Below, piece by piece: positions 21,271 through 32,114 of a DNA stretch of 64,000 bases (within the stretch, counting starts at the first letter, position 1; each line of letters starts with the position of its first letter). Source of the DNA: Sipunculus nudus. Taxonomy: Eukaryota; Annelida; Sipuncula; Golfingiida; Sipunculidae. Location: contig CM049319.1 in NCBI GenBank assembly GCA_026874595.1, forward strand, positions 62,320,917-62,384,916, in the 5' to 3' direction. The notes below the pieces were generated by a model, which was not told where the DNA came from, did not search any database, and worked only from the letters and a program-made list of their open reading frames with translations. A program made the translations under genes and the position numbers.

Positions 21271-22384
21271 TTTCCGGTTCGCGACATGACGGAGTGACAC
21301 TGATCTCCGCCTGGGGTCCATGATTTTTAGAAGCATATTATTGAGTAAGGTTCAGATTAAACTAAAATGCCACCAAAGACTGCTGAGCAGTCAAGGCTTC
21401 GTCCTAGACCGTAAGATAATTCGAAAAAGAAATATACACAGAGGATGGATACGGAAAATAAGGTATTCGGCTCAGAGGTTGAAGGGCACATGGGTAACGT
21501 GATATGGAGGAGCGCTTGTCCACAACCATTGTCAAACTAAGTGAGGGCACTTTAAACTCATGCAGAAAGATGAATGATGAACTGAGGAAAGACTTAGAAA
21601 AACTAATAGACTGAAACAGTATGCAAACTAGTTTGGAAAATACACAGACTGAGGTGGAGGAACTGAGAAGAGAGAACGAACATCTGAAGCAGCAGGTACG
21701 TGCAGTTAATACTGTTATGGGAAGTTACAAAGCTGAACATGTTGCCTTTAAATATAAAATTACAGGAGAACATCACAAGTTGCAGAGATATGTGAGAATG
21801 GTGGGTGTATAGAAGAAACTGAGAGAGGGAACTGTAAAGAGAAAGCTGATAACGGGGTAGGTAGACCACAGGATATTGTGAAACAAATAGACGTGGCACA
21901 CCGAGTAGGTATGAACAGAGAGATTAAACAGAGACACATTCTGGTGAAATTCTACAGTTAAAAGTATATAAATGAAACCATAAAGAAAGCTAGAGGCAGC
22001 GGGCCCGCGGGTTCGAATATTGTGCTGAAGGACTTAACACCTGCCGACCTGGCCCTAAAGAAAAGGACAAAACCGCAGATGACGCAAGCGCATCGAGACC
22101 ACTTGCCGGTGAGGTTCTATAGCTATAGAGGAAAACTCATAACAGATTGAAAGGTGACTGAAATCAATTAATAAAAAACCCTATGTGTGAACGGACCCAT
22201 TGATTATACTTGGTTTTTTTTCAAGACAATTTTAATATACCAATAATTTCGTTACGAAATAAAAAAATATTGTTTTATAAGTAATACCTGGCAAGAATTT
22301 AAGATCAGGCCTAGAACATACCATGTGGGAATATTTGAAATAATTCAATTATGATAAGTCATAATATTTTGGTGCATAATATAC
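21271..22384 (+). mobile_element. Insertion of L1-type ORF1 fragment
   Basis: This block separates two halves of the GAGTCC repeat. An initiation codon at 21367 starts MPPKTAEQSRLRPRP. A frame-shifted coiled coil follows at 21621-21812 (LENTQTEVEELRRENEHLK). Next come segments typical of L1 ORF1 (Transposase_22/RRM-like): DVAHRVGMNREIKQRHILVK at about 21888-21946, NIVLKDLTPADLALKK at about 22015-22060 and RFYSYRGKLI at about 22112-22141. Known L1 ORF1 proteins are trimeric nucleic-acid chaperones. Stops and shifts make this one dead. AGTCTTCATAATAT at 21254 and AGTCTTTAAAATAT at 22394 flank the block and may be an old target duplication (12 of 14 bases equal). Confidence 0.75.
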
Positions 22385-22500
22385 TTAATTTATAGTCTTT
22401 AAAATATGTGGCAGAGTTTTTTTCCGATGGATTCGAGATGGACTCTGAGCCATAGTCCCTAAAAATGGCCTCGAGTCCGGATTCGAATCCTGCATCGTGG
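22385..22500 (+). repeat. GAGTCC-rich dispersed repeat, right part
   Basis: Carries TTTTTTTCCG, GAGATGGACTC, GGCCTCGAGTCCGG and the end TCCTGCATCGTGG, matching the right ends at 46890-46912 and 53560-53680. Confidence 0.75.
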
Positions 22501-22689
22501 ACTATCAGCACAAGTTCCAGACATTAGCTGGGCCTTACATGGCCTCTATCACACATACATGTAAGGTTAAATTTCAGAAAAATAAATAATTTGAATTTTG
22601 AATCAGAAGATGAGCACACAAACAAGTCTTTCAGTTTACCATCAGTCATCTCAAAGGTGGCTGGCTCTTACTACTTGCTTAGATTAACT

Positions 22690-23000
22690 CAAGTATTAAA
22701 GGGGCTCATTCCAAAAGCTAACGTCTTTTAAATAGAATTTATAAGTTGAACTTTTTATGAAAATATTCCAGAAACAACAAACATACCACACACAGACTGT
22801 TCCTTTTGTTTATATCATCTTATTTATAACATGTGGTGGGCCTGCTACAATAATCCAGTCACGTACAAGAGAGACATCTGGCGTCAAGTCAGACGATTTT
22901 TGCAATTAATGACCTTTAACTTCTGCCCATATTGAACCAACCACCGTAGGTTACGTGTTTTTATTTCCCGTGAGTCAAGATTTGCGCATGTACCGTGTTA
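22690..23000 (+). repeat. Second copy of the 12.19-12.49 kb leader repeat
   Basis: Collinear with 12190-12490, sharing CTTTTGTTTATATC against CTTGTTTTGTTTATATC, TTATAACATGTGGTGGGCCTGCT against TTATAAGATGTGGGGGCCTGCT in outline, and the block around ACC(AC)CGTAGGTTAC. The copies are diverged by many substitutions. The 5' start motif seen at 12162 is absent here. Confidence 0.65.
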
Positions 23001-25020
23001 TTTAACAGTTTGTAGATAAACAAGCTCACCCAAAGGCGTAATACGAACTTCTCTAGAAATTTTTTTATCATAGATAATGTCTTAAGCTAGGTCGCTATAT
23101 AATATGAATAACGTTACAGGCCTTGCTTAGATAGAAAAGAATAACTGAATGATCTCCCGTCCCATTCACAAGACAAAGACGCCTGTAGAAATCGCAACCG
23201 ACATTTTTCCTCCATAATTAGCTTAGTTACACGATGTACCGAGAACAATACTCCGACAAGCTATTCATCTCTGCACAGAGAGTCTTTCCATTTCAACAGA
23301 CGCTGTTCTTTTGTCATCAACCCCTTCTCCATTACCCTGGAATGGGTAATTTTGTCCCAGAAAATGACTCCATAAGTTTCCTTTGATGTTATTCGCATAA
23401 CGAATATATACTCATTTCCCATTTAAAGTTCTGCATGTACCAAGATTTTTTAGGATTAAATTAGAACTAGTCTTTTTGTCTGTTGCCTTAGATGAAATTT
23501 GTTACATTTTTTTTAAAGAATTGATGTAAACGTTAAAAAGTACCACAGTTAGGAGACATATTTCTTAATTTTTTGTTCGTACACAGATGTAAATTAGGGG
23601 GTTTGAAAGTATTATATCTATTTGTGCTCTGGACAAGGTTAGATGATATAACATGAATAAGAAAAACGTAGTAATATAGATTTAGATTAATATGCAATAT
23701 AGTCTTTTGGGCTACAAAATATAAACATTAAATATCCATTTACAAAGAATATAAAATAATTATAAAATAATAATGCCAAAACAATTGTTAATTGTTCTTC
23801 TAATATATCTGACTGGAACCCGGTTGATATCTGTGTTATTAAGCTTATAAACAGACTAGTTAGTCTTTACAGTGCGCTATGCAGGTTTTATAATACTCTG
23901 TCCAGTGCCGTTGATGGGTTTATGGAATTTTTTGGGCTAATAACACTGGATGCGGCTGCAGACTTGTGGTATGAAAGAAACCATTCCGGAGAGGTGTAAC
24001 ACTGGGAACGTCCGGCAGTAAAGCTTAAATGTTACGTCGCTTATCAGCGGATTGCCAGACGTCTGTTTTCAATGGCCAAACTGATGATTACGGAGATAAA
24101 TTCCTTTCCGGGAGCGCGTCCCATCTTTTGAGCGCTTATAAAGAAAAAGGCTATCAAAAGCATAAGGCATTTTTCCAATTAACTGGATTCCTTACGGTAA
24201 ATGCCTAGAAAATTAAAGGAGACTCTAAACTCTGTGGTTGTCGTAATTCCCGCGCGGACAGAAGTGTTCTATTGTAGGGTGTTCTTTCGGTAATGGCCCC
24301 TTTAGGTGATCGTATTGGCCTGACAGATGGCGCCACACATGGAAACGTGGTAATCCGCAAAATAACAGGCTCAGCGTAATACAATAATTTATAAGTGGAA
24401 AAAGAGATGACTTATTTAAATTGAACGCGCCAGGCACTGAGGTCATAAAATTTAATATTTTCCCCATTTTCACTAGATTAATGATTTTCCCAAATGTGTG
24501 GTTAATCTGAAAATCATTGATAAAACCGCTTATTCTGCAGATTTTTCATGGAAAAATCAACAAATATCGGCTACCAGAAAAGGTCATCTGTAAAGACCAT
24601 GCAGAATCGCTACTGTTACTTATGTTGAATGTCAATATAAAATGCTTACATTATTAGAAAACTTTATATGTATATCATATATATCCTGAACAAAAACAGC
24701 AGTTTTTTTTTTTTGGTTTTGATTGTTGATGACTAAACGGCTATACGGATCTGGTGGGCAAAACTATTTTTTTTATTGTATTTTTAATCTCGCTCATACG
24801 AGATTCATATATCACGCGAGTAATAGAGATAAGTTGTGCATTGTCGGGAGCGCACGAGATATGGAGTCACGTGCGTACAAGACGAGGGATTATGTGTGTG
24901 CGAGATATTGAAAATAATCTGCAATTTTTTATCCGAACCACCGGATGCTACAAATGCAGCAAATGTGTTAAACGATGTTAAATTGTGACAAGAAAAAAAA
25001 TCTTGTGATTATCTATATCA
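23001..25020. other. Unique DNA with a GC-richer block, no gene recognised
   Basis: No recognisable coding region. The block 23820-24480 is less AT-rich than its flanks and non-repetitive, and holds motifs such as GCTTATCAGC and CTATCAAAAG. It is a candidate conserved non-coding block. At 24720-24980 two overlapping short plus frames have no domain. Confidence 0.35.
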
Positions 25021-25400
25021 ATAATTGTATCCGCCAAAACAGAGTTTTGCGGATACTATGTTTTCGGTCGGACACCGCCGCCGCCGCCGCCGCGTAGGTG
25101 TCCGGGGAACTCCTCCGTATCCGCTGGGCGGAATTTTACGAAACCCGGGATTATGTTCGGGTCACATGTGAACTGCTGCGCCCCGATTTTGTTTTGACCT
25201 CTGACCTTTCCTCTGCACTCTGCGTCCATTTGTGTGTCTGTTTCCACACATAAACCCACATATTTCGTGAACCGTTTGACCGATCAGGCTAAAAATTTTA
25301 CACAAATGTAGCCCTTGGATAGCTTTATAACATACACTAAAACTGGTACCGCCACCTGCAACCATTTTTGAACTGCGTCCATCTGTTTAAGACATGTTTG
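25021..25400 (-). mobile_element. Inverted 3' end of the 280-bp-array element family
   Basis: On the minus strand this segment is collinear with 29470-30020. It shows a unit fragment with CAAGGGCTACATTTGT, GGTTTATGTGTGGAAACAGAC, AGAGGAAAGGTCA and GTTCACATGTGACC, then a CGG triplet run, then AACATAGTATCCGC. It terminates in a near-perfect hairpin at 25029-25054 with arms ATCCGCC(A)AAAC and GTTTTGCGGAT. The copy carries only the final partial unit. The CCG triplet run at 25077-25093 matches CGG repeats at 29960-29972. Confidence 0.75.
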
Positions 25401-25474
25401 TTTTCATTTGCGGGATTATATCCTTATTAAGCTGCATAATTAATAATTTAATGTTACCCCGTTAGGCGTCCCTA

Positions 25475-25497
25475 TTTTTTTTTTTTTTTTTTTTTTT
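25475..25497. repeat. Poly-T tract
   Basis: An uninterrupted T run of about 23 bases, possibly a poly(A) tail of a retrotransposed sequence on the minus strand. No identifiable body is attached. Confidence 0.85.
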
Positions 25498-25499
25498 GC

Positions 25500-26500
25500 C
25501 TTAAGGTCCTTCACGCATGTCACGTTTTTTCAGGAGGCACCCCGAGGGTTTTCTGCATTTCGAGCTCACTGGCCACAGAGCGTATTGAGCAGCTCGCGTT
25601 CACAGGTCCACTCTAATCCACAATGATCCCAGTACTTCAAGTAATAGGAAGTAAACCTTTATAATTTAAAAAAAACAGTTCGGGGGGGGGGCGCACACAT
25701 ATTTTAAGGATCCGCAATATCCAGGGACTTTGAAACATGAAAATATATAACCACATCTGTAAACTCATAGGGATTCCATTAATGAATCAGATTCTGCAAT
25801 CGGAGCCTAAAACCTCAAGAATCTCCTTATCAATCATGTATTCAAGTGTACACTTACCATGAATGAATGAACACTGTCACGTTTTGATAGTGACTCGGTT
25901 TCACCTGGCTAGTGGCAGAACAAATGCATATGAATGGGCTGCTTCTACATTGGGACAAAGGAATTCTTCTTTCCTTATAATGCTATATAAAAAATTATAT
26001 TATGATGATTCTGATTACCTCCAAAATTTTACGGTTTTACGCTAATCCTCTGCACATTTTCGGGAAAAAATCTGAATATACGTTTTCTGCATTATTTTTA
26101 CTTAAGACAAACTCATGACCAAATTTGAAGTTATTTTAATTAGTCACGGACTTTCACTGAAAGATGTAAACATGCCGTTTGTTTGCTTGGGATCCGGGGG
26201 GATCCGCACCAGCTCCCTCATCAACGACACAGTAGGACAGGATGAACATGTTGGACGATTCGGGCTTGTAAGACGAAAGCAGAAGATACTAATAGTGATA
26301 AATGGAGACCAACAGACAACTTAATTGACGAATAAAAACATCGTTTTTTCGTGAGGCCCTTTGAGCTTCAATTTATACAAATTACCTTTCATAATCTTTC
26401 ACTTTTTATAAACAGTCATATAATTTCTTCAGATTATTTTCACAGTATAGATGGCTTATTTATATAATCGCATAACTCCGTACAAATTTTTTGCGCAAAA
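25500..26500. other. Unique DNA, no gene recognised
   Basis: Short plus frames at 25863-26045 and 26115-26324 show no domain. A G run lies at about 25681-25691. The segment around 26190-26240 contains GGATCCGGGGGGATCC, reminiscent of the MITE tips nearby. Confidence 0.35.
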
Positions 26501-26504
26501 TTCA

Positions 26505-26702
26505 AGGCGCGGATCCAGGGGGAGGGGTCGAGACCCCCACCTGCTCTCAACCAACGACCTTTTTTTAGACAAATCTTATGCATGACGGGGGGTTTTAGGG
26601 GTCGAGACCTCCCCCCCCCCCGTTCTAAACCATTTTTTTTAGAAAATTTTTATGCATGACACCCATTGACCCCTCCCTGCAAAAAATTTTGGATCCGCGC
26701 CT
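26505..26702. mobile_element. 198-bp MITE with GGATCC-bearing inverted ends
   Basis: The ends are perfect 13-base inverted repeats, AGGCGCGGATCCA at 26505-26517 and its complement at 26690-26702. Inside are G and C runs and two copies of a TTATGCATGAC-containing segment about 80 bases apart. The tips resemble the elements at 51771 and 59836 (GGCGGAT or GCGGATCC next to G/C homopolymers). There is no coding capacity. No clear target duplication was found. Confidence 0.75.
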
Positions 26703-26705
26703 GAA

Positions 26706-27618
26706 TTCGTATACCTTATATAGGATTCACGTCTACATCTTTGTTTGATTTATTGAAACATAATTTGCCATTATTTGCTGACATTTTTTAGGGGAGGGGG
26801 TTTTTCATAGAGAATCCTAGCATAAGTCACTTAAGTGTTCTAAATATCATGAACAGCAGTCCTTGCGAAGGCAGAGGATAAAAATATGCGACATACAGCC
26901 CCTACAAGTTCGTTGCAAAACTATTATCATATAGAACCGTGAATATTCCGTGGGTGCATCTAGTCCAAATCAAAATTAAAGTATTTTTTCAGTTAAACCG
27001 GCCAGTGCGTATACAAAACATACATAGTAATAAATCAATGAGTAAGAAAACGGTTATTAAATATTTATGTTCAGATTGCTTCAATCATAAAATACGCCGG
27101 AAGTAGGGGGATACTTCTGGCACAGTGCCGTAGTCATGTTGCGTGTCATATACAGATAAGTACCGTGCCTGAGACCCGGAACGACACAGAGCGACTGCTG
27201 CAAAACGTTCGGCCCACCAATGAGCGACCTCCCAGCCCTTCACTTCGGAGGTCCAGCACCCACTCAAACGTAACCTGCAGTCACCCGGAGAGTTGGACTA
27301 TCGGTTATATAATATGTGCAACCTTTCTTCATAAAAACCTTCAACTATAGAGGAAATCCTTATCCTGTGAACTGGTAATATTTCAGTTTTTTTAATGCGT
27401 ACTTTAGTTCTTGCACGGCGTTAGTAAACCGAATAAGGTAAATTTAAAATAGAGGCCAAGGTCTGCCCTCGGATAAGTGGATAATACCACATTCAATAGA
27501 TGACTGTTCTATGGAATTGCCTATCCGGTTTTTGAAGAATCATTTTTTATGAGTGTGCACCATACAAGGCCTCGGTTTTAAATGTTGATAAATGTGGCTA
27601 ATTGCCAATTTCCTGAAA
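26706..27618. other. Unique DNA, no gene recognised
   Basis: The GC-richer stretch 27160-27290 opens short frames on both strands without recognisable domains. Nothing else stands out. Confidence 0.35.
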
Positions 27619-27628
27619 TTATATATAT

Positions 27629-27683
<55 letters not shown>
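27619..27683. repeat. (TA)n microsatellite
   Basis: TA dinucleotide run with two AAATA interruptions near 27635-27645. The minus-strand Ile-Tyr frame here is an artefact. Confidence 0.95.
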
Positions 27684-27684
<1 letters not shown>

Positions 27685-28112
27685 TGACAAAGGTATATAG
27701 TTGTACAGTGGACGTAACAGATCTTCAAAAAACTTGATGCTGAAGTGACGTCATTTTTTGCCGAGAATCATCCAGACCCTGCGTATAAAAGAGCCCCTGA
27801 GGCAACCTCCACTCATATTCGTTTCTTTTTATTTGACATCTCTAATACTGGTTTCAACACTATTCTATTATAATTAAATTTTCAATAGAACTGTAAAATA
27901 AATTGTGAATCCTCACGAGACGAGCCTGTCCTATATACAAGTGTCATTTTCTAAATACAAGGTAGATAACCATGCTTAAACAAGAAACTGACTTCACTAT
28001 GAGGCGGTGAGACTATACAAACAGCGCCGCCTATCCCCGTATAGCTTATATTAGGGATCCAATATCAGCCAACTCCTCTAACTGTTGCATAAATTACTTA
28101 TGTAACATGTGA

Positions 28113-28389
28113 CCCATGGGTCATGACGCTCAGCTGACTGGGAAGAGATTCGCAAAAGGAAATTTTTTCATCAGAATGGTAGTATATACCCATTCAACTG
28201 AAGCATCAAACAGATTAACCAACAGGCCAAGATTTAGTCTGTATTTATATATCTCAAAAATTGAGAAAATATGTGTAAACTTTAAAAAATAGAATACGGG
28301 TAGCCGACAAGTGACTACGTGTATCCGTCAAAATCAGAGTGAAATGAGGCATGGATTGAGTGGCAAGGGTAAATAGAGTGAGGTATGTT
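28113..28389 (+). mobile_element. 5' start motif and leader of the array-element cluster
   Basis: The 25-base start motif (CCCATGGGTCATGACG followed by CTCAGCTGA) at 28113-28137 is shared with 12162 and 43336, differing only at two variable positions. About 250 bases of non-repeated leader follow, before the tandem array begins. Confidence 0.6.
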
Positions 28390-30025
28390 GCATATTAGCC
28401 TGGATGTCTGCAGCCTAAATGTGTATGTAGGTTGTGCCACCTACCACAAATCCAGAAAGCTGTCCAAGTTGTATACTTATGCGAAATTTTAGGCAGAAAA
28501 GTCAAACCACTACATGTATATGAGTGATTTTAGCCCACGGCAGACAAACAGACAGACGCTGTGCAAAAATGGTTGCAGGAGGCCCCTCCAGTTTTGTGTA
28601 TGATAAAGACCTATGTGAGATCTAAATACATGCACAATTTTTGCCCAATCGGTCAAATGGTTCCTGAGATATGAGCTTGGACGTCTGGAGCGTTAACTAG
28701 AATGTAGGTGGCGCCACCTGTCATAAAATCAAGAAAGCTGTCCAGGATGTATAAACCCACAAAATTTTAGGCAGATATGTCAAACCACTACAGAGAAATG
28801 AGTGATTTTAGGCCACGGCAGACAAACAGAGAGACGCTGTGCAAAATGTGCAAAAATAGTTGCAGGTGGCCCCTCTAGTTTTGTGTATGATAAAGACCTA
28901 TGTGAGATCCATACACATGGAAAATTATGGCCCAATCGTTCAAACGGATCCCGAGATATGAGCTTGGATGTCTGCAGCGTAAACTAGAATGTAGGTGGCG
29001 CCATCTGTCATAAAATCAAGAAAGCTATCCAGGATGTATAAAACTGCAAAATTTTAGGCAGATATGTCAAACCAATGTTGAGATATGAGTGACATCATCC
29101 CACGGCAGACAAACAGACGGACACTGTGCAAAAATGGTTGCAGGTGGCACCACCAGTTTTGCGTATGATAAAGACCAATGTGAAATCTATAAACATGCAA
29201 AATTTTGGCCCAATCGGTCAAACGGTTCCCGAGATTTGAGCTTGGATGTCATCAGCGTGAACGTGAATGTAGGTGGCGCTACCTGTCATAAAATCAAGAA
29301 AGCTATCCAGGATGTATACGCATGCCAAATTTCAGATGAATTAGTCAATTCACTGAAGAGATATGAGTGATTTTAACCCAAGGCAGATGAACAGATGGAC
29401 ACTGTGCAAACATGGTTACAGGTGGCGCCACCATTTTTTACTGTATATTATAAAGCTATCCAAGGGCTACATTTGTATAAATTTTACTTCCTGATCGGTA
29501 AAACGGTTCCCGAGATATGAGCTTGGATGTCATCAGCGTGAACGTGAATGTAGGTGGCGCCACCTGTCATAAAATAAAGAAAGCTATCCAGAATGTATAC
29601 GCATGCCGAAGTTCAGGTGAATTAGTCAATTCACTGCAGAGATATGAGATTTTAACCCAAGGCAGATGATTGATGGACACTGTGCAAACATGGTTACAGG
29701 TGGCGCCACCATTTTTTGTGTATGTTATAAAGCTATCCAAGGGCTACATTTGTATAAATTTTATTTCCTGATCGGTCGAACGGTTCCCGAGATATGAGGG
29801 TTTATGTGTGGAAACAGACGCACAAATCGACGCTGGGCAGAGAGGAAAGGTCAAGGGTCAACGCAAATTGGTTAGGCACCAGTTCACATGTGACCTGATA
29901 ATTGGTGTAAGTTTCGGAAAAATTGGTCCATTAGTCTAAGAGGAGTTCTCTAGAAACGAACGCGGCGGCGGCGGAAAAACCCGGTCAAAAACATAGTATC
30001 AGTTAAACTTCCTTTTGGCGGAAAC
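28390..30025 (+). repeat. 280-bp tandem array with CGG run and 3' hairpin-like end
   Basis: About five units. The landmark CACGGCAGAC or CAAGGCAGAT recurs at 28536, 28814, 29101, 29379 and 29658 (spacing 278-287). Each unit contains two copies of a palindromic core GGTGGCGCCACC or variants, about 130-155 bases apart, so it is a diverged dimer of a ~140-base half unit. The array is followed by GTGGAAACAGACGCAC, AGAGGAAAGGTCA, a CGG triplet run at 29960 and the end CATAGTATC then CTTTTGGCGGA (to about 30022). Short open frames inside are by-products. Confidence 0.88.
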
Positions 30026-31034
30026 AAAAATACAGGTGGCTCCACCAGTCTGCAGAAACTAATAAAAACACTTAATGGTCAATATCCATGCAAAGAATCA
30101 TGGTGATCTCCGCATTAGTTGTTCAGATACTTCAGCTTTTGTATCAAATTGTACATTATTCTGAGGGAGTCCTATAGCTTGAAGGATATGGGTAACAGAG
30201 ACCTAATTTCAAGTTTCCACAGGCACTTTTCATGGGCCTCCTTGCATGACAAGAATGAAGATTCTAGGTCCAGCTGTTGCGATCTGTACCCTGTTGACAG
30301 ATAACCACATCTTTAAAGGTCTCAAAAATAGAGGAAAAATCGTAAAAAATCGAACAATACAGGTGGCGCCACCAGCCTGCAGAACTGATGGAACATCTCA
30401 TGATCAATATGTATGCCAAAAATCATGACCATCAGTGATGTAGTTATTGAGATATTGAAGTTTTTGTATGAAATTTTTTTACTATTCTGGGGGTACTTTG
30501 GGGCCCCATAGCTCGAAGGATATGGGTAACAGAGACCTAATTTCTGGTTTCCAAGGAGATTTTTCATGGACCTCTCGGTTGTCAGAATTCAGATTCTAGG
30601 TCCAGTCTTTACGATACGTGACTGGTTAACATATGTTCACATTTTTAAAGGTCTCAAAAATAGAGGAAAAATCGTAAAAAATCGAAAAATACATGAGGCG
30701 CCACTGGTCTGCAGGAACTGATGGAACATCTCATGATCAATATGTATGCCAAAAATCATGACCATCAGTCAAGTAGTTAATGACATATTGAAGTTTTTGT
30801 ATGAAATTTTTTACTTTTCTGGGGGGTACTTTGGGGCCCCATAGCTCATAGGATATGGGTAACAGAGACCTAATTTCTGGTTTCCAAGGAGATTTTTCAT
30901 GGACCTCTCAGAATGCCGAGTAACAAGGTTCTAGGTCCAGCGGTTACGATTTGTGCCTGGTTAACGGACGGACAGACGGACGACGGACAAAGAGTGATCG
31001 CTATAGCTCAGATGACTTTCGGTCAGCTTAGCTA
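30026..31034 (+). mobile_element. 333-bp tandem array element with terminal hairpin
   Basis: Three units are marked by ATGGGTAACAGAGACCTAAT at 30188, 30521 and 30856 (spacing 333 and 335). Each also carries a GGTGGC(G/T)CCACC core, CATGATCAATATGTATGCC and CTAGGTCCAGC. The array passes into GGTTAACGGACGG and an ACAGACGGACGACGGAC run, then AGAGTGATCGCTATAGCTCAG. It ends in a hairpin at 31004-31034 with arms TAGCTCAGATGACT and GGTCAGCTTAGCTA around TTC. The same end recurs at 44872 and 46449. It abuts the preceding array directly. Confidence 0.85.
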
Positions 31035-31408
31035 AAAAAAACAGAGGTCTGCAATCACCGTGGAGGTAAACACAAGACCCCCTCTCCCCCATACCCCGGC
31101 TTAACTTCAATAGGCTCAATAGTTGACAACCTTGACAATAAGGTTACACTCTGATCTGTCACCTGTTACTATTACTCTAACTAAAGCTCATTTTTTTAAA
31201 TCAGCCTTTTTCGAGATACAGCGGGAACACAGGCGGGAAATAAACAAAATTATCGTTCATGGTTTTGAAATCTATCAAAGATCACCAAAAAATTGATAAA
31301 GAAATTCAATCAACAAGTATAAGCCTCCACTCCGTACAGGAAGAGGCTAAATGACTCAGAACTACTCCCCTTATGTATACGTACATACTATTGCTGACAG
31401 ACTCATGG

Positions 31409-31416
31409 GGAATTAC
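31409..31416. repeat. Target-site duplication, left
   Basis: GGAATTAC here and at 32107-32114 exactly brackets the hAT element. An 8-bp perfect duplication is diagnostic of hAT-type integration. Confidence 0.92.
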
Positions 31417-32106
31417 TAGTGGTGGGAGTCGGTTCCTTTTCCATAATCGATCATCGGTTTGAGCAAACCGATCGATGATCGATTATTAATCGGTTCAGAC
31501 AAATATAAAGAAATATGCAGTTATCTGTGAGACTTTACTTTCTTAAACCAGCCCGCATGTCTTAATAACTCTTCCTTAAGAAAAGAAGTTTTTGCCTTTT
31601 TGTTTGTTCATATTATTACTAAGATATGCTATTCGAGGTTTCATTTTAATTAATTATGATAATCAAGGTGCCTAAACAGCGACACCTTGCATCAGTTAAA
31701 GAGATTATTTCTAAGAGAATCTCACAAAAATGGCATAGAGCTGGAGAATTTATGGAGCATTTTAACGCCATACCTCTCATATTTTGCAATGTACATCTCA
31801 ATAGAAAACTCTCCGCTTATTCTGTAGCTCCCTGTCAGTTCACAGAGGTTTATTAAGCCCTCCGTTCTCGCATCTACTGTGTCATACTCAGTTACATTCG
31901 GAAGTTATTTTGGAACACAGACTCATATATGAAGCGCGGAATGTTTTAAAAAAATGGAAGAATATTTTTTTACCTATAACATAAAGGCTTTCTGGAAAAA
32001 ACAATCATGAGTATGATGTAATCGATAGTTGCCTTAGATAATCGAGCGCTTGAAAGTGGCAGCAAAAACTAACTTTCGATAAAAATCGATGATCGGCCCA
32101 CCACTA
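31417..32106. mobile_element. 690-bp non-autonomous hAT element
   Basis: The ends are inverted repeats TAGTGGTGGG and CCCACCACTA, continuing imperfectly inward with CCGATCATCGAT on the right arm. Perfect 8-bp direct repeats GGAATTAC flank it. A strong subterminal hairpin lies at about 31445-31490, with arms AATCGATCATC/GGTTTG and CAAACCGAT/GATGATCGATT. The interior is AT-rich and contains only a 66-codon frame (31656-31856) without transposase motifs, so it needs a hAT transposase supplied elsewhere. Length, target size and the T/CAGTGGTGG tip fit the hAT superfamily. Confidence 0.92.
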
Positions 32107-32114
32107 GGAATTAC
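32107..32114. repeat. Target-site duplication, right
   Basis: GGAATTAC, identical to 31409-31416. Confidence 0.92.

Noticed and set aside
31656-31856. 66-codon frame inside the hAT element as a transposase
   Set aside because: Too short and lacks hAT catalytic or dimerisation motifs.
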